Below are positions 17,187 to 24,635 of a stretch of 64,000 bases of DNA, one piece after another. How positions within the stretch are numbered: position 1 is the first letter of the stretch; the number at the start of each line of letters is the position of its first letter. The stretch is taken from assembly GCF_003987855.1 (NCBI RefSeq), contig NZ_RXIZ01000016.1:1-64000 (forward strand). Reading direction: 5' to 3'. Position numbers and translations under genes: made by a program. The notes below the pieces were generated by a model. It searched no databases and was not told the DNA's origin. It saw nothing but the letters and a program-made list of their open reading frames with translations. Origin of the DNA: Hyphomicrobium sp. GTDB taxonomy: Bacteria; Pseudomonadota; Alphaproteobacteria; Rhizobiales; Hyphomicrobiaceae.

Positions 17187-17318
17187 CTTTTGAGCAAAAA
17201 GGTGAGCGAACCTCAGAGAGCTGGATATTCCGCCGCCCTTCCAGGAACCACCAGTGGACCGGACCGTCGGCCGGCGGATATTTGTTATGCGTCTGCCGGA
17301 ACGGACTGAGGCCAGCGG

Positions 17319-18641
17319 TCATGCGTTCATGACGGCTTGCTGCCCTATTTCGAGTTCGTTCGCGAAGGGGAAGAAATTATCCCAGCGTTGGTCGAGAACG
17401 AAGAGCGCCCTATCGGGAGGCAGGACAGAAAGATCGTTTCCGTCTCGCAGGAGAAGTCCAAGCCGGTCAAGTTTGGCAAGCGCATCATCGACTTCGAAAT
17501 CGATATCGAGTTTGAATTTTTCCTGGAGCCAAGCTTCAATGCGTCGGTCGATTTCCTCCTGCGCGACGCGTCCATTCGATGTCATGAGAAAATAGTACGC
17601 AAGAAACGCCTCCTTGCATTCCTGCTCTTCCGCAGCGCCGACCACAAAATCAAATATGCCGATGTTGTTGCTGACGTTGCGATAATAGCAATGGTCGGAA
17701 ATCTGCTTCTGATATTTCAGAGACAAACGCTCGTATTTCAAACGCTGCCTCATGACGAGCCCAGCGAGGGCGGAAACCCCACTCAGTGCAGCGAGGGCTT
17801 TGACGACTTGCTCGTGCTCAACCGGCCCAGTTAGCCCGAGGTAAAACCCGGCTACGAGAAAAAGCACGGTGAGGGTGGGCATGGCGTTCAGCAAAAGCGG
17901 GATGCCACCGGCGAGCGCTGGAACTGCAATGGTCATCTTGTCGTAGGTGCCCATGACCACGCGCACGCGAGGCAGGAGCATGTGCAGGTCCGACAGGGCA
18001 ATTTGGCGGAAATATTTGATCAGGATTGTACCGGGTCGAAGCTGATTGACCTGAAGTGCTTTGGCCTGTCGTTTCGATTGCAACTCGCCCGGCAACTTTA
18101 CCGTGACCATCATGATCACGTTGTCGAATACTCTCGTTCGAACGATCCGAGTTCTCAGTCCTGCCCACCGGCTGTGCTTTACTTCTTCGATGCGATGGCC
18201 TCGGCGGAAGAAGCTGACCTTGTGATAGTTCTCCGTCGTCGCTTTGACCTTGACCCGCAGGCTCGGCCGATCCGAGTGGGCTTTCTCGATCTCTTCCAGC
18301 GAGATCTCTTTATAGTTTGCACCTTTTAGAACCTGGTCGAGGGTTTCCAGGAATTCAGCTCTCGCTGTGGCAAGGTCCGGCGAGTTCGCTTCCGTATTAG
18401 AATCCAAGTCCGGATTGAAATAGTGGTAATCATCACGCAATTTTTCGAGAGCTTCGAAATACTCGTAGTGAAAAATCGCCGATAACAGGCGGCATAATTG
18501 TTGGAATTGCTCATGGAGCGCCGGTGCCCGTATTAGACAGTCGCTGAGCAAAGCCTGCACGAGCTCTGTCTTGCGAATGGGGATGAATTGGTCTCGGTCA
18601 TCCGTCGCGAAGGCGTCCGTTGCTTCCGTGCTGCTCGCCAT
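17319..18641 (-). CDS. TMEM143/DUF3754-family membrane protein
   Basis: A 440-residue protein whose central region contains FFRRGHRIEEVKHSRWAGLRTRIVRTRVFDNVIMMV and KYFRQIALSDLHMLLPRVRVV in segments, the pattern of the DUF3754 family that includes mitochondrial TMEM143. Two hydrophobic spans (IAVPALAGGIPLLLNAMPTLTVLFLVAGFYLG) lie in the middle, and the C-terminal part is an acidic helical domain. Its function is unknown. The ATG at 18641 is preceded by GGAGGGG; upstream in-frame ATG codons lack a site. It is divergent from the transglutaminase-like gene. Confidence 0.8.
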   Translation of the reverse strand: MASSTEATDAFATDDRDQFIPIRKTELVQALLSDCLIRAPALHEQFQQLCRLLSAIFHYEYFEALEKLRDDYHYFNPDLDSNTEANSPDLATARAEFLETLDQVLKGANYKEISLEEIEKAHSDRPSLRVKVKATTENYHKVSFFRRGHRIEEVKHSRWAGLRTRIVRTRVFDNVIMMVTVKLPGELQSKRQAKALQVNQLRPGTILIKYFRQIALSDLHMLLPRVRVVMGTYDKMTIAVPALAGGIPLLLNAMPTLTVLFLVAGFYLGLTGPVEHEQVVKALAALSGVSALAGLVMRQRLKYERLSLKYQKQISDHCYYRNVSNNIGIFDFVVGAAEEQECKEAFLAYYFLMTSNGRVAQEEIDRRIEAWLQEKFKLDIDFEVDDALAKLDRLGLLLRDGNDLSVLPPDRALFVLDQRWDNFFPFANELEIGQQAVMNA

Positions 18642-18816
18642 GTCCCCTCCAGGCGCCATCTGGTGTTGGCTCAAGGCGAGCATCGGTAAGGGCCACGATG
18701 ACATTCGGCCAAACGGCTAGTTCATTCGGAAATGTTCACGCGCCATGATGTTAGTTGTCTCTTAAGAGCCGTCCTCGATCCTGCGTCTGACTGAGAGTGG
18801 TCAAGGGGTCCATGCG

Positions 18817-19479
18817 ATGCGTTCTGTTGTTTTGATGCTCGCGGCGCCGCTGGCGTTGATCGTTTCACAGCAGACGCGCGCCGATGAAGCAGGCGTTCGC
18901 CCGCAACGTGTCGTCCGCTCGCTGTTCATGCAAGAGTACGGACCAGTCGCGGCACCGCTGGCTTTCTACCGGTTTTGCTTCGAAGATCCCGCTGAATGCC
19001 GACAACACGGCGCTGTTCAGAACTTCGCGGAGACGGCGACCCGATTAAAGCAACTGCAAGAGATCAATCTGCAGGTCAACCACTCGATCCTCCCTGAGAC
19101 CGATATCGAACATTACGGCATCGAAGACTATTGGACGATCCCGAAGGATGGGAGGGGTGACTGCGAGGATTATGCTCTTCTCAAGCGACACATTCTGATC
19201 GCCTTGGGGTGGCCATCCAGTGCGCTGTTGATGACCGTGGTGCGCATCGAGAATGGAGAAGGTCACGCCGTACTTACGGCTCGAACGAATTTTGGCGATC
19301 TCATTTTAGACAACCGGACCGACGTCGTGCAGCCCTGGTACAAGACGGCTTACAGCTACAAGATGAGGCAGTCGTCATACAATCCGAAAATCTGGGTCGA
19401 TCTTGATCCAAACGACGACGTTTTGCCTGCGCCGATTGCCGTACCCGACTTCACGGACGGCTCAATCACGTCACGATGA
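18817..19479 (+). CDS. Periplasmic transglutaminase-like cysteine peptidase (BTLCP)
   Basis: A 220-residue protein with a signal peptide (MRSVVLMLAAPLALIVSQQTRA) and a bacterial transglutaminase-like cysteine proteinase domain. The catalytic triad is visible as Cys116 in GRGDCEDYAL, His150 in GEGHAVL and Asp165 in LILDNRTD. Known BTLCPs such as LapG cleave surface adhesins under c-di-GMP control, but many alphaproteobacterial members stand alone without LapD, as here. The ATG at 18817 follows AAGGGG; an overlapping ATG at 18812 is in another frame. The gene is unlinked to an adhesin in this window. Confidence 0.85.
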   Translation: MRSVVLMLAAPLALIVSQQTRADEAGVRPQRVVRSLFMQEYGPVAAPLAFYRFCFEDPAECRQHGAVQNFAETATRLKQLQEINLQVNHSILPETDIEHYGIEDYWTIPKDGRGDCEDYALLKRHILIALGWPSSALLMTVVRIENGEGHAVLTARTNFGDLILDNRTDVVQPWYKTAYSYKMRQSSYNPKIWVDLDPNDDVLPAPIAVPDFTDGSITSR

Positions 19480-19781
19480 CCAGTTCCAACAATGATCTTT
19501 GGTCTGCCCCAGCAACACAGTTGAGGCTTATCGGTCTCGTACTAGAACGGGTTTATGCAGCGCCGTGATCACGTCTACGCCATCCTGACTCGGCCGCGAC
19601 TTTGACCGCGATTGCAGTTCCAAACGTTCGATCAGTGTGAGAGGCCGCATGTCTCGATCCTGCTTCGCAACTCTGAAATTTACCCAGACAACATTGTCAC
19701 CAAACATCTCGGTCCTCGTGCGTTCACATGACCAACGAACGTGCGACGCAACTCGTTGTTCCGCTACCGGTATCTCCAGGA
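19480..19781. other. Non-coding stretch between the BTLCP gene and a stress promoter
   Basis: About 300 bases with only short frames on either strand; a 33-codon frame from an ATG at 19728 has no clear ribosome site. Nothing else is seen until the EcfG-type promoter at 19782. Confidence 0.4.
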
Positions 19782-19807
19782 GGAACTTCGCCGTCGGTCG
19801 TCACGTT
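19782..19807 (+). promoter_or_regulatory. EcfG-type general stress promoter (GGAAC-N17-CGTT)
   Basis: GGAAC at 19782-19786 and CGTT at 19804-19807 with a 17-base spacer match the alphaproteobacterial sigma-EcfG consensus exactly. It points into the small membrane protein gene at 19869, leaving a leader of about 50 bases. Confidence 0.7.
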
Positions 19808-19868
19808 GGCCCTAAGCATCGGCACTTAGCGAGTGTGGTTGAGCACGGAAACGAGCGGAAGAGCGTGA

Positions 19869-20063
19869 ATGGAAGCATCGATCAATAGAATGCTTAGGCC
19901 TATCGATGACATGTTGGAGCAGCTCATCCAAATCGTCGGACCCGCAGCCTTCCTCCTGCTTGCGTGTTATATCTTGGTCGCTTTTGTTCGACCGGTGCTT
20001 CAATCCCGATCGGGAGCGGCGCGGTTTTTGCTTCCTCGTATCCTCGGTCAGTTACGGACATAG
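19869..20063 (+). CDS. Small single-span membrane protein, 64 residues
   Basis: The ATG at 19869 has a GGAAGAG site. The product is a short amphipathic N-terminus (MEASINRMLRPIDDML), one hydrophobic span (IVGPAAFLLLACYILVAFV) and a basic tail rich in Arg. I recognise no family. The exact EcfG-type promoter 60 bases upstream in the same direction is the main support for calling it real; if so it is a stress-induced inner-membrane protein. Confidence 0.55.
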   Translation: MEASINRMLRPIDDMLEQLIQIVGPAAFLLLACYILVAFVRPVLQSRSGAARFLLPRILGQLRT

Positions 20064-20210
20064 CGGTTGAGCGTGTTCCCGTGTTTGAACGCACGCACGT
20101 GCCTGCCGTAATTTTCCGCCTTGAGGGCCGATTTTCCCGCCCACATCGCATCGTCATCGGCCTGCGGGCACCTCCGAGTGTGCCTGCCGAAAGCGGCAGA
20201 GGGTGAGCCG

Positions 20211-20236
20211 GGAACAACACTGCGCCACCTGACGTT
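20211..20236 (+). promoter_or_regulatory. EcfG-type general stress promoter (GGAAC-N17-CGTT)
   Basis: GGAAC at 20211-20215 and CGTT at 20233-20236 with 17 bases between them. Transcription would begin at about 20244, which favours the ATG at 20269 over the GTG at 20254 as start of the AI-2E gene. Confidence 0.7.
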
Positions 20237-20268
20237 AGAGGTCGACGCCCCTCGTGAGTGCAAACACC

Positions 20269-22089
20269 ATGCCGTTGCTCGCAGATACCATTCGAAGTCT
20301 ATCTGCCAGCCTCGTAACGGCTGCTCTCATCATTTTGGCGCTCGTTTGGGGCCGTGATATACTTGTGCCTCTCGCGCTTGCCGGCATCTCATGCTTCGTG
20401 CTGGTGCCTGTCGTCATCTGGTTGAAAAAGCAGGGCGTTCCTAATGGTTTTGCCGAGGGAACAGTACTGCTGCTCGTCGTAGCTTGTCTAACCGGAGCAT
20501 CAATCGGCTTAAGCTCGCAATTGCTGTCGCTTGCCGCAGAGCTTCCGCAATACCGAACCAACGTTTTGGAAAAGGTGCGAAGCATCGTCGGTTCGTCGGT
20601 GCCGAGCGGGGTTGTCGGACGCGCGATCGATGCGGTCGAAACTTACCAGAAGATGATCAATCACGAACTGCAGTTTGGGACTACGTTTCCGCCGGACACG
20701 CCTGCACCGGAGACAAACAAGCCGGAAGATCAGCAAAAGGTCCACTTCGTAAGAGATGACAACGAGAGCACCGCCCTCTACGGACTGCGCATCTTCGCCG
20801 AGCCGCTGACGCAAGTCGCGCTAACCTTCTTGTTCACTCTCTTTTTGCTGATGCAGTTTCGCGATCTTCGCGATCGCGTCGTTCGTATCTTCGGTGTCGA
20901 ACATATGACGGAAACGACCGCTGCCATGTCGGATGCGGGGGATCGTCTCATAGCGCTATTCACCGGGCAGCTCGTTCTGAATGCAGCGTTCGGAACGTTC
21001 GTCGGCTTGGCTCTGCTCGCCCTAGGCGTTCCGAATGCTCCCCTCTGGGGCGTCGTTGCTTTCATCATGCGCTTCGTACCATTCGTGGGTGCCTACATTG
21101 CGGCAGTTCCGCCAATTTTGCTAGCTGCTGCCGTTGATCCTGGTTGGACGAAGGCTCTTCTAACGCTCGCGATTTTTGCAGTCGGCGAGCCGATCATGGG
21201 TCAGGTGCTCGAGCCGTTGGTGCTGGGGCGCCGCGCGGGTCTGTCACCCTTTGCCATGGTCGTTGCGGCTAGCTTCTGGACGCTGACCTGGGGTCCAATT
21301 GGGCTTGTCCTTGCCGCGCCGATCACACTGATTTTGGTTGTGTTGGGAAAGTATGTTCCGGATCTTGAATTCGTGACGGTGCTCCTCGGGGACGAGCCGC
21401 CGCTTTCGGAACAGCAAAATTTGTATCATCGTTTCCTGTCGAATGACGTTTTCGCGGCAACCGAGCAAATCGAAGATGCCCAGGAGGAGGCGCCGTATCC
21501 GGAAGTTCTCGATGCGCTCGTCTTTCCCGCGATTGCTTTGAGCGCGCGAGATCGTCGACGCGGCCGCCTGGACAAGGAGGCGATTGGCGAATTGTCGAAC
21601 ACGATCGGCGCCGTCGCGGGAAAGGCAAAAACTGAAAAAGTGAATGAGGATCCTAAAGTCATCTTCGTTCCTGTCCGTGGTGAGTTCGACGAATTGGCGA
21701 CGCGGTTCGCCGTATCGGCAATCAACAATGATCATCCGGCAACATCCTGCGCGATGAAGGAGGCTTCAGGGCTCACTGCCTTGGCCTTTCTCGCGGATGT
21801 CGGCTATGAAAATTTGCAGAAGATCGTGCTCATGACAGTCACTGGTCTAGCGGAAGGTGGCATCCGAATTTTGGTCGATCGTGCGCGCCAGCTGTTTCCA
21901 AGCACCGAAATCATTCTTCTTGACCTCTCGGCTCGCCAACTATCGCCGCCACCCTCACGAGCACATTTCGATGCGCCGGAGATTTTCACATCGTTCGCCC
22001 GTTTATCGAAGTCTATCGAGATCTCGCTTTCCAACGAGCGCGATGTGTCAGCGCCCCGACAACTCGCGGTCGTTAGCTTGAAGAATTGA
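20269..22089 (+). CDS. AI-2E-family transporter with long C-terminal extension
   Basis: About 606 residues. The first 350 form an AI-2E exporter-like domain (PF01594): paired N-terminal spans, a soluble loop after LLSLAAELPQYRTNV, then the conserved FIMRFVPFVGAYIAAVPPILLA and GQVLEPLVLGRRAGLSPFAMVVAA segments. Roughly 230 extra residues follow, including a charged linker and a compact domain (FVPVRGEFDELATRFA, VLMTVTGLAEGGIRILVDRARQLFP) of unknown role, possibly a cytoplasmic regulatory module. Substrates of this family are rarely AI-2; some members act in sodium or autoinducer export. The ATG at 20269 fits the stress promoter; a GTG at 20254 adds five residues. Confidence 0.85.
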   Translation: MPLLADTIRSLSASLVTAALIILALVWGRDILVPLALAGISCFVLVPVVIWLKKQGVPNGFAEGTVLLLVVACLTGASIGLSSQLLSLAAELPQYRTNVLEKVRSIVGSSVPSGVVGRAIDAVETYQKMINHELQFGTTFPPDTPAPETNKPEDQQKVHFVRDDNESTALYGLRIFAEPLTQVALTFLFTLFLLMQFRDLRDRVVRIFGVEHMTETTAAMSDAGDRLIALFTGQLVLNAAFGTFVGLALLALGVPNAPLWGVVAFIMRFVPFVGAYIAAVPPILLAAAVDPGWTKALLTLAIFAVGEPIMGQVLEPLVLGRRAGLSPFAMVVAASFWTLTWGPIGLVLAAPITLILVVLGKYVPDLEFVTVLLGDEPPLSEQQNLYHRFLSNDVFAATEQIEDAQEEAPYPEVLDALVFPAIALSARDRRRGRLDKEAIGELSNTIGAVAGKAKTEKVNEDPKVIFVPVRGEFDELATRFAVSAINNDHPATSCAMKEASGLTALAFLADVGYENLQKIVLMTVTGLAEGGIRILVDRARQLFPSTEIILLDLSARQLSPPPSRAHFDAPEIFTSFARLSKSIEISLSNERDVSAPRQLAVVSLKN

Positions 22090-22111
22090 GCTGCCTTACA
22101 AGAATATGGGG

Positions 22112-22136
22112 GGAACGCGGAATAGTTTCGCGCGTT
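22112..22136 (+). promoter_or_regulatory. EcfG-type general stress promoter (GGAAC-N16-CGTT)
   Basis: GGAAC at 22112-22116 and CGTT at 22133-22136 with a 16-base spacer, 30 bases before the CsbD start. CsbD proteins are classic general-stress genes, so site and gene support each other. Confidence 0.8.
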
Positions 22137-22166
22137 GGTATGGGCCATTGTTCAAAGGAGGCTCAG

Positions 22167-22358
22167 ATGAGCGAATTAAAGGGCAAGATCGACACCGCCA
22201 TCGGCAAGGCGAAGGAGAAGGCGGGCTACGCGATTGGATCGGACAAGCTTCAGGCCAAAGGCGCAGCGCAAGCGGTCAAAGGCAAAGTAGAGACCGCAGT
22301 GTCCGAGAAGGCGAATAAAGTGCGTGACGCCGTCGATAAGGCAACAGATCAGCTCTAG
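22167..22358 (+). CDS. CsbD-family stress protein
   Basis: A 63-residue hydrophilic Lys/Ala-rich protein: MSELKGKIDTAIGKAKEKAG is the CsbD signature, with a second similar helix (GAAQAVKGKVETAVSEKA). CsbD-like proteins are abundant stress-response proteins without a known biochemical activity, predicted as extended helical bundles. The ATG at 22167 has a perfect AAAGGAGG site. The gene has its own EcfG-type promoter and a strong terminator, so it is a single-gene stress unit. Confidence 0.92.
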   Translation: MSELKGKIDTAIGKAKEKAGYAIGSDKLQAKGAAQAVKGKVETAVSEKANKVRDAVDKATDQL

Positions 22359-22367
22359 CGGAAGTTT

Positions 22368-22401
22368 GGCGGGTCCTAATTAGACCCGCCGCTCCTTTTT
22401 T
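22368..22401 (+). terminator. Intrinsic terminator of csbD
   Basis: GGCGGGTC at 22368-22375 pairs perfectly with GACCCGCC at 22383-22390 around CTAATTA and is followed by CTCC and six T. Confidence 0.85.
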
Positions 22402-22660
22402 AGTGTTGCGATGGTGAAGGCTCTCGCGACCAATTGCGAGCGGTGGCGATGGCAGCCTGGTAAAACGCTGATTCCTCGGACTCGTCGATGTAATACGAAT
22501 TGCCCTGGGCGTCCTGAATCCTTCCGACGAGTCGCTTAACGGTGACGCCATCGACATTCGTGCGAAAGGTTCGCCAAGCCGGCTCCTTATCCCAACGCAG
22601 CCTTTTAGCTTCCATTTCTTGTTGAATGCTTGTCTGATAATCATCCAGTTTGCGGGACAT
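22400..22660 (-). CDS. Small hypothetical protein, 86 residues
   Basis: The ATG at 22660 has a GAGG site five bases upstream; an in-frame GTG two codons before is too close to it. The product begins with a charged helix (MSRKLDDYQTSIQQEMEAKR) followed by a mixed domain (VDGVTVKRLVGRIQDAQGN, then YYIDESEESAFYQAA). No signal or membrane span. I do not recognise the family. It is convergent with csbD and follows a second small gene by 30 bases, so the two are probably co-transcribed. Confidence 0.6.
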   Translation of the reverse strand: MSRKLDDYQTSIQQEMEAKRLRWDKEPAWRTFRTNVDGVTVKRLVGRIQDAQGNSYYIDESEESAFYQAAIATARNWSREPSPSQH

Positions 22661-22690
22661 GCTCACCTCAACTACGGGATTGAAGATCCT

Positions 22691-22918
22691 TTACGCCGCC
22701 AGTGGCTCTGCTTGATCTGCGGGGCAGAGAAGGGTTCGGACGTGGGCTTCGAGCGCCGGCAACTCGGAAAATCTTTCGGCGGCGTCTAAGATCGCCATCA
22801 CGATTGGTGCACGGACTTTATGGTTGGGATCAAGGCTCAGCACCCCGTTATCCACTTCATCTCGAAGACGGATATAGAGGTCAACCAAGATGGTCGCAGG
22901 AAGGGTGTCCGCTGACAT
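22691..22918 (-). CDS. Small hypothetical protein, 75 residues
   Basis: The ATG at 22918 follows AGGGG. The product (MSADTLPATILVDLYIRLRD onward) looks like a compact helical protein; the second half reads IVMAILDAAERFSELPALEAHVRTLL. I do not recognise a family. A near-match to the EcfG promoter (GAAAC-N17-CGTT) lies about 35 bases upstream on the same strand, and the next gene is 30 bases downstream. Confidence 0.6.
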   Translation of the reverse strand: MSADTLPATILVDLYIRLRDEVDNGVLSLDPNHKVRAPIVMAILDAAERFSELPALEAHVRTLLCPADQAEPLAA

Positions 22919-22950
22919 TTTGAGCCCCTGGCGCAATGATGCGGAGCAAC

Positions 22951-22976
22951 AACGCACGGACGGGCGATTCGGTTTC
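22951..22976 (-). promoter_or_regulatory. Possible EcfG-type promoter with one mismatch
   Basis: On the minus strand GAAAC (22976-22972) and CGTT (22954-22951) are 17 bases apart, one base off the GGAAC consensus. It faces the small gene at 22918 at a natural distance. Four exact sites nearby make it worth listing. Confidence 0.4.
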
Positions 22977-23018
22977 CTCAGGCTTGAGAACCAACCCAGT
23001 CCCTTGGTTTGTTTACGT

Positions 23019-23052
23019 AAAAAGGTTGGGCAGTTTCACGCCCAACCTTTTT
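23019..23052. terminator. Bidirectional intrinsic terminator
   Basis: A perfect 13-bp stem with A-run on one side and T-run on the other: AAAAAGGTTGGGC at 23019-23031 and GCCCAACCTTTTT at 23040-23052, loop of eight. It can stop the PRC-barrel transcript reading leftward. Confidence 0.85.
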
Positions 23053-23071
23053 CATTGCCCACCAGGCAGTC

Positions 23072-23431
23072 TCAAGCCGTGCTCAGCCAGGAGCCGTAGT
23101 AGCCTTCAATCTTTTGCTGCAGTCCGGTTTCCCAGGGTGCGCCGGAGTTTTCAATGGTCGGACCGTCCATCAGGGCGTCCTTGGGAATACCAACAACATA
23201 GCCGCCGGCTTCAGGAACATACTTCAGGGCAAGCCATGGCAGGGGATGATACTTCTTGCCAATCCCGAGCACGCCGCCAAACGACATGATCGCATAAGCG
23301 ACCCGGCCAGTGCGCTTCTCGAGCATGACGTCGTAAATCTCGCCAAGGGAATTCCCCGACGGATCTACAACGGGCGTGCCTTGCACCTTTCCCGCGGAAA
23401 TAAGTGTGATGCTCTCGTCAGGTGTGTCCAT
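23072..23431 (-). CDS. Cytoplasmic PRC-barrel protein
   Basis: A 119-residue PRC-barrel protein. ISAGKVQGTPVVDPSGNSLGEIYDVMLEKRTGRVAYAIMSFGG, seen in parts, is the standard PRC core, followed by the LGIGKKYHPLPWLALKY segment seen in stress-related alphaproteobacterial members. There is no signal peptide. The ATG at 23431 has a GAAGG site. It lies downstream of a secreted PRC paralog but is separated from it by a terminator hairpin, so it probably has its own promoter in that 60-base gap or depends on read-through. Confidence 0.88.
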   Translation of the reverse strand: MDTPDESITLISAGKVQGTPVVDPSGNSLGEIYDVMLEKRTGRVAYAIMSFGGVLGIGKKYHPLPWLALKYVPEAGGYVVGIPKDALMDGPTIENSGAPWETGLQQKIEGYYGSWLSTA

Positions 23432-23451
23432 GCATTGTCCTTCAATTCAGA

Positions 23452-23485
23452 AGAATAAAGCGGGAAGGCGCGAAGCCTTCCCGCT
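23452..23485 (-). terminator. Intrinsic terminator between two PRC-barrel genes
   Basis: AGCGGGAAGGC at 23459-23469 and GCCTTCCCGCT at 23475-23485 form an 11-bp stem with a five-base loop; on the minus strand it is followed by TTATTCTTCT. Confidence 0.7.
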
Positions 23486-23490
23486 CGGCT

Positions 23491-23871
23491 TTACGATTTG
23501 AAGAAGGTGTAGTCAGGGAGAGCCTTCAACGAATCCTTGGTTCCGTCGGTCATCACCTTCAGGCTGCTGCCATCACGGCTGACCTTCAGAGCGCTAAAGG
23601 GCATCGAGACATATTTATCGCCAATGCCAAGGAAGCCGCCGACGCTCAGGACAACCTCGTCCAACGAGCCATCAGCTTTGAGAATGATGTCTTCAATGCT
23701 GCCGATATTTTCGTTGGCGCTATTGTAAACCTTCGACCCCACCAACTTGCTGGTGCGATATTCGTCCGCCGCTTGGGCATTGTCGGCGGCGAAGGCCGGA
23801 ATTGTCAGAGACGTAGCGGCTGCCGCTAGAATGCAGGAGCCCGCAAGGATGTGTGTCGTAAGTCGTTTCAT
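23491..23871 (-). CDS. Periplasmic PRC-barrel protein
   Basis: A 126-residue protein with a signal peptide (MKRLTTHILAGSCILAAAATSLTIPAFA, cleaved before ADNAQ) and a PRC-barrel (SKLVGSKVYNSANENIGSIEDIILKADG, then VVLSVGGFLGIGDKYVSMPFSALKV). It is a paralog of the neighbouring cytoplasmic PRC protein; both share the LGIG-KY segment. The ATG at 23871 has a textbook GGAGGT site. Such proteins are common next to CsbD and general-stress genes in Hyphomicrobiales; a role in envelope stress is likely but unproven. Confidence 0.88.
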   Translation of the reverse strand: MKRLTTHILAGSCILAAAATSLTIPAFAADNAQAADEYRTSKLVGSKVYNSANENIGSIEDIILKADGSLDEVVLSVGGFLGIGDKYVSMPFSALKVSRDGSSLKVMTDGTKDSLKALPDYTFFKS

Positions 23872-23971
23872 CTTTTTACCTCCACCAGAGTGATGCACAC
23901 AAAGGTCTGGCGGCAGACATTGGTTCCCGCATCGAAGCTGTGAGGTGTTAACCGGGTAAGTTTCTGAGAGC

Positions 23972-23997
23972 GGAACCATTTTCATCAGCGAACCGTT
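23972..23997 (+). promoter_or_regulatory. EcfG-type general stress promoter (GGAAC-N17-CGTT)
   Basis: GGAAC at 23972-23976 and CGTT at 23994-23997 with 17 bases between, 22 bases before the Gly/Ser-rich protein start. Confidence 0.75.
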
Positions 23998-24019
23998 CGC
24001 CGCTAAAAGGACATCGCCG

Positions 24020-24577
24020 ATGAAACCAATCTTGATAATTGCCTCGTTGATAATGTCGGCTCAAGCCGGCAGTGCCTTCGCCCAATCGACGGCGAACCCA
24101 TCCAATACGAGTGGCTCGAACCAATCCACGACGAGCGGCAACAGCGCTTTGCCTGAGAGCATGCGCATTCAGCAGAGCGTTACGGAGCAAAACGCTGCTG
24201 ACAGCGCCAACGGAACACTTTCTCGCGCATCGCGCCCCTCTGGGGGCGGAGGGGCCGGCGCATCCATGGAGAATAATCGTCTCGATCCATCGGCGCCCAG
24301 CCCGCACCGCCTGCAGATCGATGACGGAGCAAGCGCGGCCGTTCGCAACCCAGATGTGGATACGGTCCATCCGGGCTACACCGGAGGTTCTTACAACACG
24401 ATCGTCCGGGGCGCGCCGTCAACAAGTGGCGTGAATACCGTATCGTCCACCGGGGCAAGCGGCCTGTCTGGCCGAGCAGGGTCGTCGAGTGGAATGAGTG
24501 GCGGCGGTCTTGGCGGTGGTTCAGCAGCAGGGGGCTCTAGTGGAGCCAGCGGCGGATCATCAGGCGGTGGCAGGTGA
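24020..24577 (+). CDS. Secreted Gly/Ser-rich low-complexity protein
   Basis: A 185-residue protein with a signal peptide (MKPILIIASLIMSAQAGSAFA, cleaved before QSTAN), a Ser/Thr/Asn-rich region, a middle part with SMENNRLDPSAPSPHRLQID and a C-terminal tail of about 50 residues made almost only of Gly, Ser and Ala. Such tails are disordered. Function is unknown. The ATG at 24020 follows AAAGGA and an exact EcfG-type promoter, so it is probably stress-induced. A GC-rich hairpin follows the stop. Confidence 0.75.
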   Translation: MKPILIIASLIMSAQAGSAFAQSTANPSNTSGSNQSTTSGNSALPESMRIQQSVTEQNAADSANGTLSRASRPSGGGGAGASMENNRLDPSAPSPHRLQIDDGASAAVRNPDVDTVHPGYTGGSYNTIVRGAPSTSGVNTVSSTGASGLSGRAGSSSGMSGGGLGGGSAAGGSSGASGGSSGGGR

Positions 24578-24588
24578 ATTAAGTGAGA

Positions 24589-24621
24589 CGAGCAGCGGCT
24601 GCATCAAGCGGCCGCTGCTCG
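24589..24621. terminator. Stem-loop after the Gly/Ser-rich gene
   Basis: CGAGCAGCGGC at 24589-24599 pairs over 11 bp with GCCGCTGCTCG at 24611-24621. There is no T-run, so it may stabilise the 3' end or act with Rho. Confidence 0.5.
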
Positions 24622-24635
24622 TGCCCAGTCACCGG

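Noticed and set aside
19728-19829. 33-codon frame from an ATG at 19728
   Set aside because: No Shine-Dalgarno sequence, and an EcfG-type promoter lies within it, so it is more likely non-coding.
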